Assembly: GCF_030704535.1 (NCBI RefSeq)
Contig: NC_081809.1
Coordinates: 575,501 to 639,500 of the forward strand
Length of the DNA stretch: 64,000 nucleotides
DNA from: Vitis vinifera
Lineage: Eukaryota; Streptophyta; Magnoliopsida; Vitales; Vitaceae
Direction: 5' to 3'
How positions within the stretch are numbered: the stretch's first letter is position 1; the number at the start of each line of letters is the position of its first letter. A program made the position numbers and the translations under genes. Of this stretch, positions 1 to 10,949 are shown one piece after another. The notes beneath the pieces were generated by a model. That model did not search any database and had not been told where the DNA came from. It was given only the letters and a program-made list of their open reading frames with translations.

Positions 1-683
1 TGAGAAAGATGAGATGGGTGCATAGAAGGTGATCCGTTCACGAAGTCACTTCCCCAGTTTCGATAACCTGGCCATCGATGACCTCATTCCCACAACCAAC
101 AAGGAATAGAGCAACAAACAGAGGGAAGAAACCACAGGGAACAAAGCATGATTTTTATATAATCGGGCTCAGGGATGAATTCATACATTCAGGTGCTTAT
201 GGAAGGAGTTAGGGAAACCAGAATAGAGTCAAACAGAGCACCTCCGCACACGGATAAATTCAGCAAAAATAAACCAATAATCCATGACATCCAAACCGAC
301 CAACAAATCACATCCTGGAATCAACAAAAGAAGTGAGCACAATAATGTCATAACGAAGAAACATGGAGTTCACAGAAAATTTTACCTGAAAGTTTTCTCC
401 TTGAGCAAGGTATCCCCCCCGTCCTCCAACACTTTTTTTCCTGCCTTTCTTTCGCTTCCTTCCCCTGTTTTGAGTCTTCCTCCACAAGCCATCCCCCGTA
501 CACCATCCCATCTGCCGCCCAAAAAAAAAAAAAAACGCCCACTTGAGTCCCCTCTCTGCCCCAAAAACCAGCCCACTTTAGTCCCATCATGTCGAGCGGC
601 TTGGGAAGAAAAAGGTAGGAAAAATTAAAAATAAACAAATAATAATAATAACTAAAAAAACTGTCTGCCTCCGGGGGTCTACA
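1..683. other. Unassigned edge region, possibly the 5' end of a minus-strand gene
   Basis: No protein was recognised. On the minus strand a pyrimidine/purine-rich stretch (about 640 to 395) is followed by a good donor-like CAG|GTAAAA near 388-394. This could be a 5' UTR exon and first intron of a gene that continues to the left of the window. The short ORFs here are low-complexity (poly-A and polypurine) and I do not treat them as genes. Confidence 0.2.
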
Positions 684-1968
684 CCTTTTTAATTAGATAA
701 CCCAAAATTATATTAAATCCAAACTTGTTTATCTTTTCATTGTGAGCGCTTCAATACATTTTGTGCTTAAAGAAGCTATTGTACGAGTGGTTAAGGAATT
801 TTATTTATAAGGTGTTTATTTTTTAAAATTTTTATTGAAAACAATCTGTTTTTACACTTCAAGTTGTTTGTTTGTTTGTTTATTTTTTATTTTTTATTAT
901 AAATTTTTAGCTTAAAAAAAAGTCAAAATATTTGACTTTTTTTAAATAAAAAAAAAACATACTGATTTTTCTTTACTTTTTAATATTATATAGAAATAAA
1001 ATGTTATAAAAAAAACAACCTAATACTTGATATTATTAAATATTATTTAGTTTTAACTTATATTTAGAATTAAGTGAAAAAACAAACGTCATCTTAGTGA
1101 TTGTAAAAGTCTATTGAAACTTAAGAAATCCAGACTTAAAGAACAATAAGGAGAATCATGATTAAAAAAACTTTTAAAATTGTGAAATATGTCAAGGTGT
1201 GGAAGTGGATAGGTCGTTGAACCACAATAAAAACATTTTATTTACAACATTTCTCCCCTTACTTTTTTATTTTATTTTTTTATCACATTCATTCCATTAC
1301 TTGCATATATAAAGAGATCATCACCTAATTTACTCATTTATCGGATGATTATCTATATTTGTTAATTAGATTAACTTACGACTTTGTACTCCATTTATGC
1401 AAGGATGAAACATAGAAAAATAAAAGATAAAAGCATCCTTGAATGTGAGTTAATAGAAAACTATTTTTAAGAACAGTTTTTAAAAACAGTTCTAAGTTGT
1501 TTTATGTTTTGAAATTCAAATATAAAAATTGTTTTTATCGATTTATTTTTCATAAAAGCCTCGTGTAAGTATCTTACTTATGCAAAAGTTTTTAAAGTAT
1601 TCTGTATATTTCTCATTGCTTCTCAAAACTCTTTACCACAAAAAATACCTAAACATGCCTCAAATTTATTCTAAAAAAATTATATATTTTTAATTTTTTT
1701 TAAAAAAATTTATTATTAACCAAAAAAAAAAAAAGTTACCAAATGTGTTTTTAAGTAAGTCCTTATATTTCAATGTTAAAAATTTAATTTTATACAGAAA
1801 CACATTCAATACTCATTGGGCTCAGACAGCTGAATCCAGTACAAAACCCATCCACTGGTTTAAAATTCAGGCCCATTATATTGTTCATCCTGGCGGGCCT
1901 TTCGGTTCAGCCCATCTCAATTGTACCTAACAAAAAGCCCGAAAACAAGTTCCACGAATCTAAAAACA
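684..1968. repeat. Direct repeat copy 1 (about 1.3 kb), matches 8589-9896
   Basis: The block runs collinear with 8589-9896 at an estimated 90% or better by eye. It starts at the shared AATTAGATAACCCAAAAT and ends at a shared stretch near AAAGCCC...GTTCCAC...AATCTAAA. Copy 1 lacks about 30 bp that copy 2 has near 8655. Its right end contains the TGGGCT/GGCCCA motifs that in copy 2 lie just upstream of the UTP5-like gene, so copy 1 looks like a displaced duplicate of that promoter region. Here it abuts a SAG101 fragment and no intact gene. Confidence 0.85.
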
Positions 1969-1984
1969 CAATCTGAAATTGGAT

Positions 1985-2580
1985 TTGGGAAATTCAGAGA
2001 CTGCAAGTATCTATGCCACACCTCTCCATACTTCATGAAGCTCCTATAGCAAGTATCTATGACTTCTTCCAACTCTTTCCACCGTTTCATGAAGCTGCTC
2101 GGGCGGGGGCCGACACTGCATAGCTTCCAATCAGTTCAATTATATAAATAAATCCTCAAACTTAACCAGATCACTCCATGATGATTCTTTCCCTTCAGGA
2201 GTAGGTTCTGAGCTCTGAGAGCAATTTGCATGAGAAGACAAAGCCCCCTTCTCCTCTTCATTGCATCATTGCTCCAATAGCGTGTAATGTTTAGATCCTC
2301 CATTGGTTATGTAGTGTCTTCCACCCTCTCTGTGGTAGGCAGCAATGTCAAGTGGTTCAACCATCTTTCTATAATTCGTTCCTGTACAGAGCCAGAGGGT
2401 TTGCAAAGCTGCCCCTTCCTGGTGAGGCTTCCTCTCTACTTGTGCTCATCTTTTGATTTCTTTCTTGTACCGTTCTAGCTGGAACATATCTAGTTTTATG
2501 TCAGTCAGAAGCTTAAAAGGAAATTTTCAATGGGAAGTTGTTGCAAGTTTTGGTGGAGTTGAATCTAAACAAACATGTTT
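1985..2580 (-). pseudogene. SAG101 C-terminal exon fragment (decayed duplicate)
   Basis: Read on the minus strand this matches the last exon of the intact SAG101-type gene next door (2908-3714) in order. It has the segment ending in the F-M-K-plus-aromatic region, the C-S-N/K region, and the R-R-M-V-E-P-L-D-I-A-like stretch, and then continues into sequence resembling that gene's third intron (about 2510-2580). Small indels and an internal deletion remove any long reading frame. It carries no lipase domain. It is a partial tandem duplicate of the EP-domain exon, now non-coding. Confidence 0.8.
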
Positions 2581-2590
2581 TTCTTCCCCT

Positions 2591-2626
2591 CCCCCCCCCC
2601 CCCCCCCCCCCCCCCCTTTTTTTTTT
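2591..2626. repeat. C26-T10 homopolymer tract
   Basis: A run of 26 C is followed directly by 10 T. Simple low-complexity DNA of this kind is prone to length error in sequencing. It creates a spurious proline-rich ORF on the plus strand. Confidence 0.9.
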
Positions 2627-2907
2627 GAAGGAAAAGACTCTTTGAAGTCTTATTTGATTTTCTTGTTTACATTTATTTGTTTAGGATATAAATAAAACAC
2701 AATGTAATAGAACAACAATGAAAGTGCATCCCAGCAACATCATAATATTCATTTCCTAACAAAAAAAACAGAGGAAAAGAAGGAAGAAAATAGTGCTGAG
2801 AATATGGGCAGCAACCAAGAAAAAGGGAAAAAGGTCACACTCTTTCTAGTTTTATCCATTGAACGCTCACAAAACAATAAACACAACACACAAACTGGAT
2901 TGCCCCT

Positions 2908-5168
2908 CTAACCATACTTCATATAGCTACGTTTCTTCATGAAGTTGATCAATTGCGACCCATGGGAATTACTGCAAGTATCTATGTAGCCCTCATACAG
3001 TCCCCACCATTTCATGAAGCTGCTTTCCCGCAAGAAAATCTCAGGGGACGCTGCATAGTTGTTAATCTGTTCCATTACATACTCCTCGAACTTAACTAGA
3101 TTATCCCATGATGATTTTCCCTGCTCAAGAGTACAGTTTTTACTCTTGAGCAATTCGCATGACAAGATGGCCTCCTCCACATGTGCCCAAAACAAAGAAT
3201 CCTCAGTTAGGATACCAGACACCTTTTGCTTCTTGGAATCAAGCTTATCTCTAGAGGGGGGTTTCACATCTTCTTCATACCATTGCTGCAACAGCTTGTA
3301 ATGAAGAGATCTTCCATTGTTTATGTAGTCTGTTCCACCCTCTCTATAGAAGGCAGCAATGTCCAGTGGTTCAACCATTCTCCTATAAACTGTCCCTGCA
3401 TAGAACCAACGGGTTCGAAATGTTGCTCCTTCCTCCTGGGGCTTCCTCTGTACTTGTGCAACCATGTCTTCCCAGTACATTGTGAGGTTTCCCCTAAACT
3501 GTTCAACGTTGAGGTCCCTTTTAGACCCCTGGTTTTTGAAGCAATCGTAGTAACCCATTTCCGATTTCTTCTTATACCATTCTAGCTGGGCCATGTCTCT
3601 TTTTATGTCATTCAGTTTCTTGGCATCGGAAACTTTATTTTTCTGGATTAGTCTTCTGGTTTCCGCTTCCATTGTTCTTATCATAGCATTGATATCAATG
3701 TTATGCTGCAGCAGCTGCCATGAATTTTAAAAATGAGACGAGTTATGGAAGATCCCAAAGAACAAGAAGATAAATCTGAATAGGGAAGTTATTGCAGTAT
3801 TTGGTGTAGTGTAAACCATGTTTCATAACATCATTAGATGGGAGAAAGCTGTTTACCTTTGTTTGATTAAATCCAATTGTCTCAAGTTCCATGATGATCC
3901 CAGCTGAAAATGGATCTGCAAACCGTTCACCCACCTGCGGCAGTCCCTTGCAGATTGCCCTCTCCTTGAGGTTTCTTAAAATCTCCCCATAGTCAACATC
4001 CTGCAATCCTCCGGCAACCTCTGATGATATGACTTTAAGCAATCCCAAAATTAAATCAGGGTTGTCAAAACAAGCACAACCAAGTTCAGAGCACAAGAGA
4101 TATGTCCCAAAGGGCTTGTAACCGGTAGTTTGTGAATGGGAGGATGTGAGCGGAGATCTGCCGGATGGGAGGAAGAGTCCGGGGACTGGGTCTTGGTTAG
4201 ACACTACATGCAGGAAGAAAGAATTCCATATGGAGTGTTGGAGGCCAAAGTCGCCTATAAGGGGTGAACCAAAGGTGATACAAAAGGGGCGGCATTTGGG
4301 TTTTAATAAATTGCCATCTAGCAGGCGTAAGGTGAAGAGAGAAGCAACGGATCCTCCCAGGGAGTGCCCAGTGATGATTAACTGACCTTCAATCTGAGTC
4401 AACTGCAAAACAAGTAACCATATGAAATCCATGTCAGAATAATGCCACTAATCTCACTTCTGAACATTCCTTTTTCAGTGACAAGATATATGCAAGCTGA
4501 TCTAAAGACAGATACCAACACCAGTTCTACTGTGTTCCTATTAAGAGTTGAATCACAACCGATCAATGGGTCATGTGACGATGCCATGAAAATGGATATG
4601 TGTGACGTCTTATCCTTCAGGTAGTTCGACTCCATGAGGGAGATCTCATGGTCAAGCTGTTTCGTGTCTCACAATTGTTAACGAAAAGGAAACGAAAATT
4701 CAAACAAGTATCAGATTTTGACCTCATCTGTTAGTCCAGAGAGATGATCATGGAGAGGGGTAAAGAGGGCTAATGCTGCTCTGTTAATGGAGACGGACGG
4801 GTATTCTTCGGTACGGAGGAAGTCAAAGAGAGGAGACCGATCTAAATCTCCTTGTCCAGGAAGAGGGTATTGAGTGCAGTCAGGTGAAGAGACAAAAGCT
4901 ACAATTGTGCACTTGGAAGACAGTTGATAAAGTCTGTATTGAACAGGCAAGGCTGTTTGGCCTCTCTTAAGTTCAAGAATTTTGGTGAAAGCACAGTCGA
5001 TTAGATTGGAGCTCAGCACCAAATTTGCCAGTTCCCGTGCAGAGCTAAACCTGCAGTGAAAGACCCAACAGAAAAAGGAGAAATTAAGCAAGAACAGAGC
5101 GAGGATTCGATTCTAGGAACCAAAAAATGAATCAGAGACATTGATACTTACAAAGGAACTTGATTCAT
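2908..5168 (-). CDS. SAG101: SAG101-type lipase-like immune protein (EDS1/PAD4/SAG101 family), 4 exons, 565 aa
   Basis: Exons on the minus strand are 5168-5152, 5050-4723, 4402-3857 and 3714-2908. The first is only 17 nt (ATG plus five codons). Donors are GTAAGT, GTCAAA and GTAAAC, all acceptors are AG, and phases agree. Acceptor 4 could instead be 9 nt further on. Residues 1 to about 290 form the alpha/beta-hydrolase lipase-like domain with T-G-H-S-L-G-G-S (nucleophile-type Ser near 129), then F-C-I-T-F-G-S-P-L-I-G-D and K-P-F-G-T-Y. The rest is the EP helical domain (E-W-Y-K-K-K, G-Y-Y-D, R-R-M-V-E-P-L-D-I-A), ending like Arabidopsis SAG101 (F-M-K-K-R-S-Y-x-x-Y-G). From knowledge of the family, SAG101 pairs with EDS1 and transmits TIR-type NLR immune signals to helper NLRs in nucleus and cytosol. 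The SAG101 call over EDS1 or PAD4 rests on the C-terminus and on the V-S-I-N-R-A-A-L-A-L-F-T region. The gene looks intact. Confidence 0.9.
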
Positions 5169-7361
5169 CTTCTTTCCTTCCACGGAGATGCAACCAGAAC
5201 AAGACCAAAAACAATATTATTTGGGAGGATGAAGGGAATCCTGACAACTTGTAATTGTTAAAGAAAGACTACAAAAGCCGGTCTACGAGCAAAGATGCTT
5301 CCCCGGTCCTCACACGGTATGACGACCACTACGATGGTCTACGAGCAAATAAGCTTTGTTTTCTCAGCAAGACTCAAAGGTGATTACGATGTTTTACCAA
5401 CCTTTCGGAAAAGCTCTCATGGTATAGTCTCTTCAGACTCTCTTTGTTCTGTGTTTCTAAGGTTACGAATTTTCATATCAAATATTGATATATATTTCCG
5501 TTAGTTTTCAAGATGAAGAAACCAGCTAGAGAAATTTTCTTTTTAATTTTTTTTTTTACCGTTTAATTGGTTTAAGAGATCTATTTTTCAAACTTAAAAA
5601 CCTAGTTTTGAATGTGAATTTGTCTTAAGACTTAAATTTAAACTTTGAAACTAGACTCTATATTATATAATACTTTTTTCTTATAATAGCTTCCACACTA
5701 AGTTATGAAACTCTTTAAATGATTTTTATTAGTTTATTTATTTAATAAATATTTTTTTAGAGAGAATTGTGTTTTGGGCCTAGTTGGGCCCAAAAATTGA
5801 CCAAAGATTCATATATTATGCACATTTAAGCCCAAAACCCAAATAAAGTGTAAAAATTAAGTTAAATGATATTATCTTTCATTAATCCCTAAACTACCTT
5901 AATCCCTGCCTGGCACATAGTGAGTGTAAATTTCAATTTTTTTTTTTGTATTTTTTCCCCTTTTCTATTCCCAATTAAGTATTACTCATTTTTAACTTTT
6001 TGTTTTGTTTTGTTTTTTTTTAAAGATATTGAATCTTTTTACTCTTATAAAAATTTTTCATATAAAATTTAATGGATAATTAATGAATGAAATTTAATTC
6101 TTTTTATTATTTTCATATAAAAAATAGTACTAAACAAGGTTTTCAATTTTTATTATTTTTCATTTTTTAATTAAAATTTTTTTTCTAAAAGAAAATATAA
6201 AAAATATAAAATCATATTACCATTTTTTTAGAAAGCATTTTTTAAAATAGTTTTTGAACGTAATTTTTCTTTATTTATAATTTAAAATAGAAAATAATGC
6301 TAATTTTCAATTATTTATAAAAAAAAGTTTTAAAAAACAATGAAAAATCTAAATGGTTAAAATATAATTATTATGGTTGCATGAATAGTGGTGCAATAAA
6401 GACCAAAAAAGCTTACGTGAAATGTCAATGAGTATTTTGGTCTTTTGATAACTTATATCATTTTCGTCAATTATGTAAGTTATATTAACCAAACCTTAAT
6501 TTTTGGACTCACCTGAGGTCCAAAATACAAATGTCCCTATTTTTTATGTATATATTTGTGTCATTAATTATTTAATTAGGGTTTCAATTATCACAAGTAA
6601 TAATCAATCTTATGTGTTGACTTGGGTTTGCTCTGTCAATTGAATATGAATTGGAGTATATTGGGGAATTCGTGTCTTTAATGTTGTTAGTAAAACCTTA
6701 TTATCTTGACTTCGCTACTTCGTCGTTAAAAAAAGAGCATTGATTTACTTCATATGTCCTACCAGAGTTGCTCTTCCAGTGAAAACATAATGTTCATTAA
6801 CCTTTTTTTTAGGTGAAGTCATCATTGATGGTACCAAATGCTCTAACTATTTTTTTTTTTTGTCCTTCCTAATTCAAGTATAGGGTTTATATATTGTGTG
6901 TAAGGGTTTTCACATTATGCTAATTGGGTTAACATCTATAGATGCATAATTGATGCTAAGCCCATGAAAATTTATGGTAAAAAACACCCTTTATCATTCA
7001 CACTAATTTATTTGCATGTTTTTCTTGATTATCATTATTTGTTTTTTAAATCAAACCATTAGAAAAATTACTTACCCACATGTATAAATATCAAATACTA
7101 TATTTTTGCATTTTCACAAAGTATAAGGTATATGTATTAAATATACAAGATATTTATACTAATTGAATAAGTTTGTCCATTGAAAATATATTTATATGTT
7201 TTTCTTCATTTTTTTTTATTTGTTTTTTTATATCAAACTATCGGAAAATATTGTTTGTATACAAATATAAATGTTGAATATAATTTTATTTATTTATTTC
7301 GTATTTTCACACATAATGTATAAGACATTTATAATAATTGTACTATGTTTAATGTGCATAT
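5169..7361. other. AT-rich intergenic region upstream of SAG101
   Basis: It contains the presumed SAG101 5' UTR and promoter (about 5169-5300, on the minus strand) and then long A/T-rich DNA with homopolymer runs. The small ORF at 5295-5504 has no recognisable domain. I see no RNA gene or complete element. Confidence 0.5.
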
Positions 7362-7515
7362 GTTCCATTGGTTATGTTGTTTCTTACACCATCTTAGTAG
7401 TAGGCAACAATGTCAAGTGGTTCAACCATTGCCCCTTCCTTTTGAGGCTTCGTCTCTATTTGTTTGACCATGTCTCTCTAGTATATTATATTATGAGGTT
7501 TTCCTTTAAAAGCTT
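7362..7515 (-). pseudogene. Second SAG101 exon 4 fragment (about 150 bp)
   Basis: On the minus strand this short piece matches the part of SAG101 exon 4 around the R-R-M-V-E-P-L-D-I-A segment and the tryptophan-rich stretch before it. It resembles both the intact exon (about 3320-3500) and the fragment at 2300-2440. An internal deletion joins the two matching parts. It is a relic of a further partial duplication. Confidence 0.7.
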
Positions 7516-8588
7516 CAATTTTAAATTTTATGCTAAAAACTTTAAAAATAAATGTGTAAGAAAATGTTTAATTTCAAAAGTTTTTAAAACTTTAAGATAG
7601 AAAATTAACTTGTCATATCAACATACTAGCCTAAAGTTTGGTTAAATCTAAATTTTGATGATAGTAAAATAATATTTTGATTAAATATTTAATTTTAAGT
7701 ATGATAATGATATCCGGTCAAAAGAGGAAAACAAGGGAGGTTTTTTTTTTCTTTTTTCTTTTTATTATTTTTTTATTTACACTTTTTTACAAGATCATAT
7801 GTATAGAATAGTTTTTCTTGTAAGGCATAGTAAGGATAAGTATGCTTTAAAATTGACCTTTAGAACCTAAGTATTTGGGAATGAAAAATAATCACATTTT
7901 TTATAAGATTTTTTAAAAGAATTCATTCATGTATTATTAATGATTTTTTTGTGAAAAATGAAATTGATTACTTCAAAGATAAAAACTTGTGTTTTACAAG
8001 ATTTTTCAACATTATAAGCAAGATTTTTGATCTTAAGTTTCAATTTGAAATAATCCGTTATATATATCTTTTATCCAATATTTTTCTAAATTTCTTGAAT
8101 AATTGATTAATTGACCAAAGTAATCGATTGTATTTATGTCTTTTAATTATTATAAAAAAAAAAATGTCTAATGACTAGGTTGTAGTCAATTGTATGATTG
8201 CTTAATTGACCAAAGTAGTAGATTGTATTCCTATCTTCCATTGATTATAAAAAAAAAAAGTGTCGAGCGAAAAATGTGTCTAATAATTAGTGTTTTTACA
8301 AAATGTGTCTAATAATTAGTCTTTGTCTAGCCTTCTTAAACTCTTAAAATTATAGAAATAATTAGTTAAAAGGGATGAAATACCCCATATTTGTGAATTT
8401 ATTCCCTCCAATATTTTTATTTGAAGAGTAATTCATTTTTTTTTTACATAAAAGCCCTTGACTATTTGAAATATTTATAGTGTGGTTTAAAAGAAATGAT
8501 TATTTTTATAAGAAAATAATAAGAGCATTTTTGTTAAAATGAGGTAAAAAATTGATGAAAGGTTATATTTCCAAAATTGGGTTTTTAA
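7516..8588. other. AT-rich spacer without recognisable genes
   Basis: Mostly A/T tracts. Two related sub-segments near 8100-8180 and 8200-8290 (a 'gattgacc...gtagattgta' theme followed by A-runs and 'gtgtctaat') suggest a small local duplication of about 100 bp. Nothing coding is visible. Confidence 0.45.
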
Positions 8589-9896
8589 TGACCCTTTTAA
8601 TTAGATAACCCAAAATTATATTGAATCCAAACTTGTTTATCTTTTCATTGTGAGCACTTTAGTCATTTCACCAGAGTTGTATTCATTCATTACATTTTGT
8701 GTTTAAAGGATCTATTGTACGAGTGGTTAAGGAATCTTATTTAAAAGGTGTTTGTTTTTTTAAATTTTTGTTGAAAACAATCTGTTTTTACACTTTAAGT
8801 TGTTTGTTTATTTGTTTTTATTTTTATTTTTTATTTTTTATTATAAATTTTTAGCTTAAAAAAATCAAAATATTTGACTTTTTTTTAATGAAAAAAATAA
8901 TATATTGATTTTTCTTTACTTTTTAATATTATATAGAAATAAAATGTTATAAAAAAAAACAACCTAATACTTGATATTATTAAGTATTATTTAGTTTTAA
9001 CTTATATTTGGAAGTAAGTGAAAAACAAACACCACCTTAGTGATTGTAAAAGTCTATTGAAACTTAAGAAATCCAAACTTAAAGAATAATAAGGAGAATA
9101 ATGATTAAGAAAACTTTTAAAATTGTGAAATCTATCAAGGTGTGGAAGTGGATAGGTAGTTGAACCACAATAAAAACGCTTTATTTACAACATCTCTCCC
9201 CTTATTTTTTTTTCATTTTTCATCACATTCATTACTTGCATATATAAAGAGATCATCACCTAATTTACTCATTTATCGGATGATTATCTATATTTGTTAA
9301 TTAGATTAACTTACGTCTTTATACTCCCTTTATGCAAGGATGAAACATAGAAAAATAAAAGATAAAAGCTTCCTTGAAGGTGACTTAATAAAAAACTATT
9401 TTTAAGAACAATTTTTAAAAACAGTTCTGAGTTGTTTTATGTTTCAAAATTCAAATATGAAAATTGTTTTTATTGATTTATTTTTCATGAAAGCCTCGTG
9501 TAAGTATCTTACTTATGCAAAAGTTTTTAAAGTATTCTATATATTTCCCATTGTTTCTCAAAACTCTTTACCACAAAAAATACCTAAACATGCCTCAAAT
9601 TTATTCTAAAAAATAATATATTTTTCTTAAAGTCCATTATTAACCAAAAAAAATAGAGTTACCAAATGTGTTTTTAAGTAAGTCCTTATATTTCAATGTT
9701 AAAAATTTAATTTTATATAGAAACACATTCAACACTCATTGGGCTCAGACAGCTGAATCCAGTACAAAGCCCATCCACAGGTTTAAAATTCAGGCCCATT
9801 AATGTTGTTCATCCTGGCGGGCTTTTTGGTTCAGCCCATCTCAATTGTACCTAACAAAAAGCCCCAAAACAGGTTCCACAAATCTAAATACACTCA
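8589..9896. repeat. Direct repeat copy 2 (about 1.3 kb), promoter-proximal
   Basis: Partner of 684-1968 in the same orientation. This copy ends just before the 5' UTR of the UTP5-like gene and is probably the original, because its right end works as that gene's promoter. The shared right-hand part includes all the TGGGCY/GGCCCA motifs. Homology stops in AATCTAAATACAC, and beyond it each copy has unrelated flanks. Confidence 0.85.
9740..9838 (+). promoter_or_regulatory. Cluster of four site II (TGGGCY) elements
   Basis: TGGGCT at 9740-9745, AGCCCA at 9768-9773, GGCCCA at 9793-9798 and AGCCCA at 9833-9838. TGGGCC/T elements bound by TCP factors are established features of plant ribosome-biogenesis and ribosomal-protein promoters. 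The cluster lies about 150-300 bp before the first 5' UTR splice donor of a ribosome-biogenesis gene, so a promoter role is a reasonable inference. Confidence 0.65.
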
Positions 9897-10006
9897 AATA
9901 TGGAGGCTAAAATGAAAAATCCTAAAATTGAAAAAAAAAAAAGAAAAAAAGAAAAAGAAAAAAAAAGGGGCCCTTGTGAAAAGAGCAGCTACGCGGCTGC
10001 GTTCCT

Positions 10007-10132
10007 AAAACCCCACTCTCGTTCTCTCTTTTTCTTTGCTTCTCGCCGCTGCCGGTCGCCAAAACAGGTAAAACCCCTCTCTCGTTCTCTCTTTTTCTTT
10101 GCTTCTCGCCGCCGCCGGTCGCCAAAACAGGT
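10007..10132 (+). repeat. 63-bp tandem duplication in the 5' UTR, doubling a splice donor
   Basis: Units 10007-10069 and 10070-10132 are near-identical (two or three mismatches). Each ends in GTCGCCAAAACAG|GT. The second donor reads CAG|GTAAGC, a strong consensus. The first reads CAG|GTAAAA because the next unit follows. The 5' UTR intron therefore has two candidate 5' splice sites 63 bp apart, giving UTRs of two lengths without affecting the protein, whose ATG is downstream at 10950. Confidence 0.9.
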
Positions 10133-10949
10133 AAGCGTGCATCATCTCCTCAAAACAAGTTTATCCTCTGTTTGGTTGCTGAAAAACGGAGGAAAATTAG
10201 TATGATGATGCACGACGGTCCCTTATTGGAACTGCTATATAAGATTTTCTAAGAGAACCGGAAATTCAGCCTGATCCGGATCGGTAATTTCTCAGGATTT
10301 AGTTCTGTTGATTTTTCGTTTGCTTTTTATGGAGAACAACTGAAAATACCTGGTTTTTGGTTTTAGTTTCTTTTTATTTTCCTCTAGTTTGTCCGTAGAC
10401 AAACCGGGAAGCTGAGAAAATGCAGGAAAGTAAAAGAGATAAAATCTTGAATTTTCGTTACTCAGGCTGAGAAAGCTAAAACTGCTGTTTAGCCAAGTTT
10501 AACTGAATTGTTTGGCTTGATTCAGTAACAGATAGCATGATATTGCATTTTTTTCCTCCTTCTCTTCCATTTTCTCCGCTACCAAACGAAGGTTATTAGA
10601 GCTTGAGTGCTGAATCAGTTTAGTTAATGAAATGATTTACTGGATTGGCAACATATTGGCGAGCTTTAAAATTTTTAATGCTGTGACTTTCTTATACATT
10701 TTTTTTATCTCTTCTTCATCATATGTTTCATAGGATTGCCACCTTTTTTTGGCACTTCCTACTGTGATTTTGAGCTATATTATTTTCGTCATGGTAAGTT
10801 GTTTTGTTTCTTTATCAATAGGCAGTTACAGTCAATCTCCCTTAATAACGTCTTGGAACACCTCTCGTATATCTACAATTTCATTTCTAATTTGTAAATT
10901 ATGAATTGTAAGGACTTTGACATTTAATTTATTCTTTTGATACAGGACC

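Noticed and set aside
2453-2695. Plus-strand proline-run ORF
   Set aside because: Created by the C26 tract and by antisense of a SAG101 fragment.
2908-5168. Alternative call of EDS1 or PAD4 for the lipase-like gene
   Set aside because: The C-terminus, the T-G-H-S-L-G-G-S-V-A-S-L-F-T-L segment and the short total length fit SAG101 better.
9900-10205. Plus-strand 101-codon Lys/Arg/Ser-rich ORF
   Set aside because: Lies in the 5' UTR and its 63-bp tandem duplication and crosses the splice donor; compositional, no homology seen.
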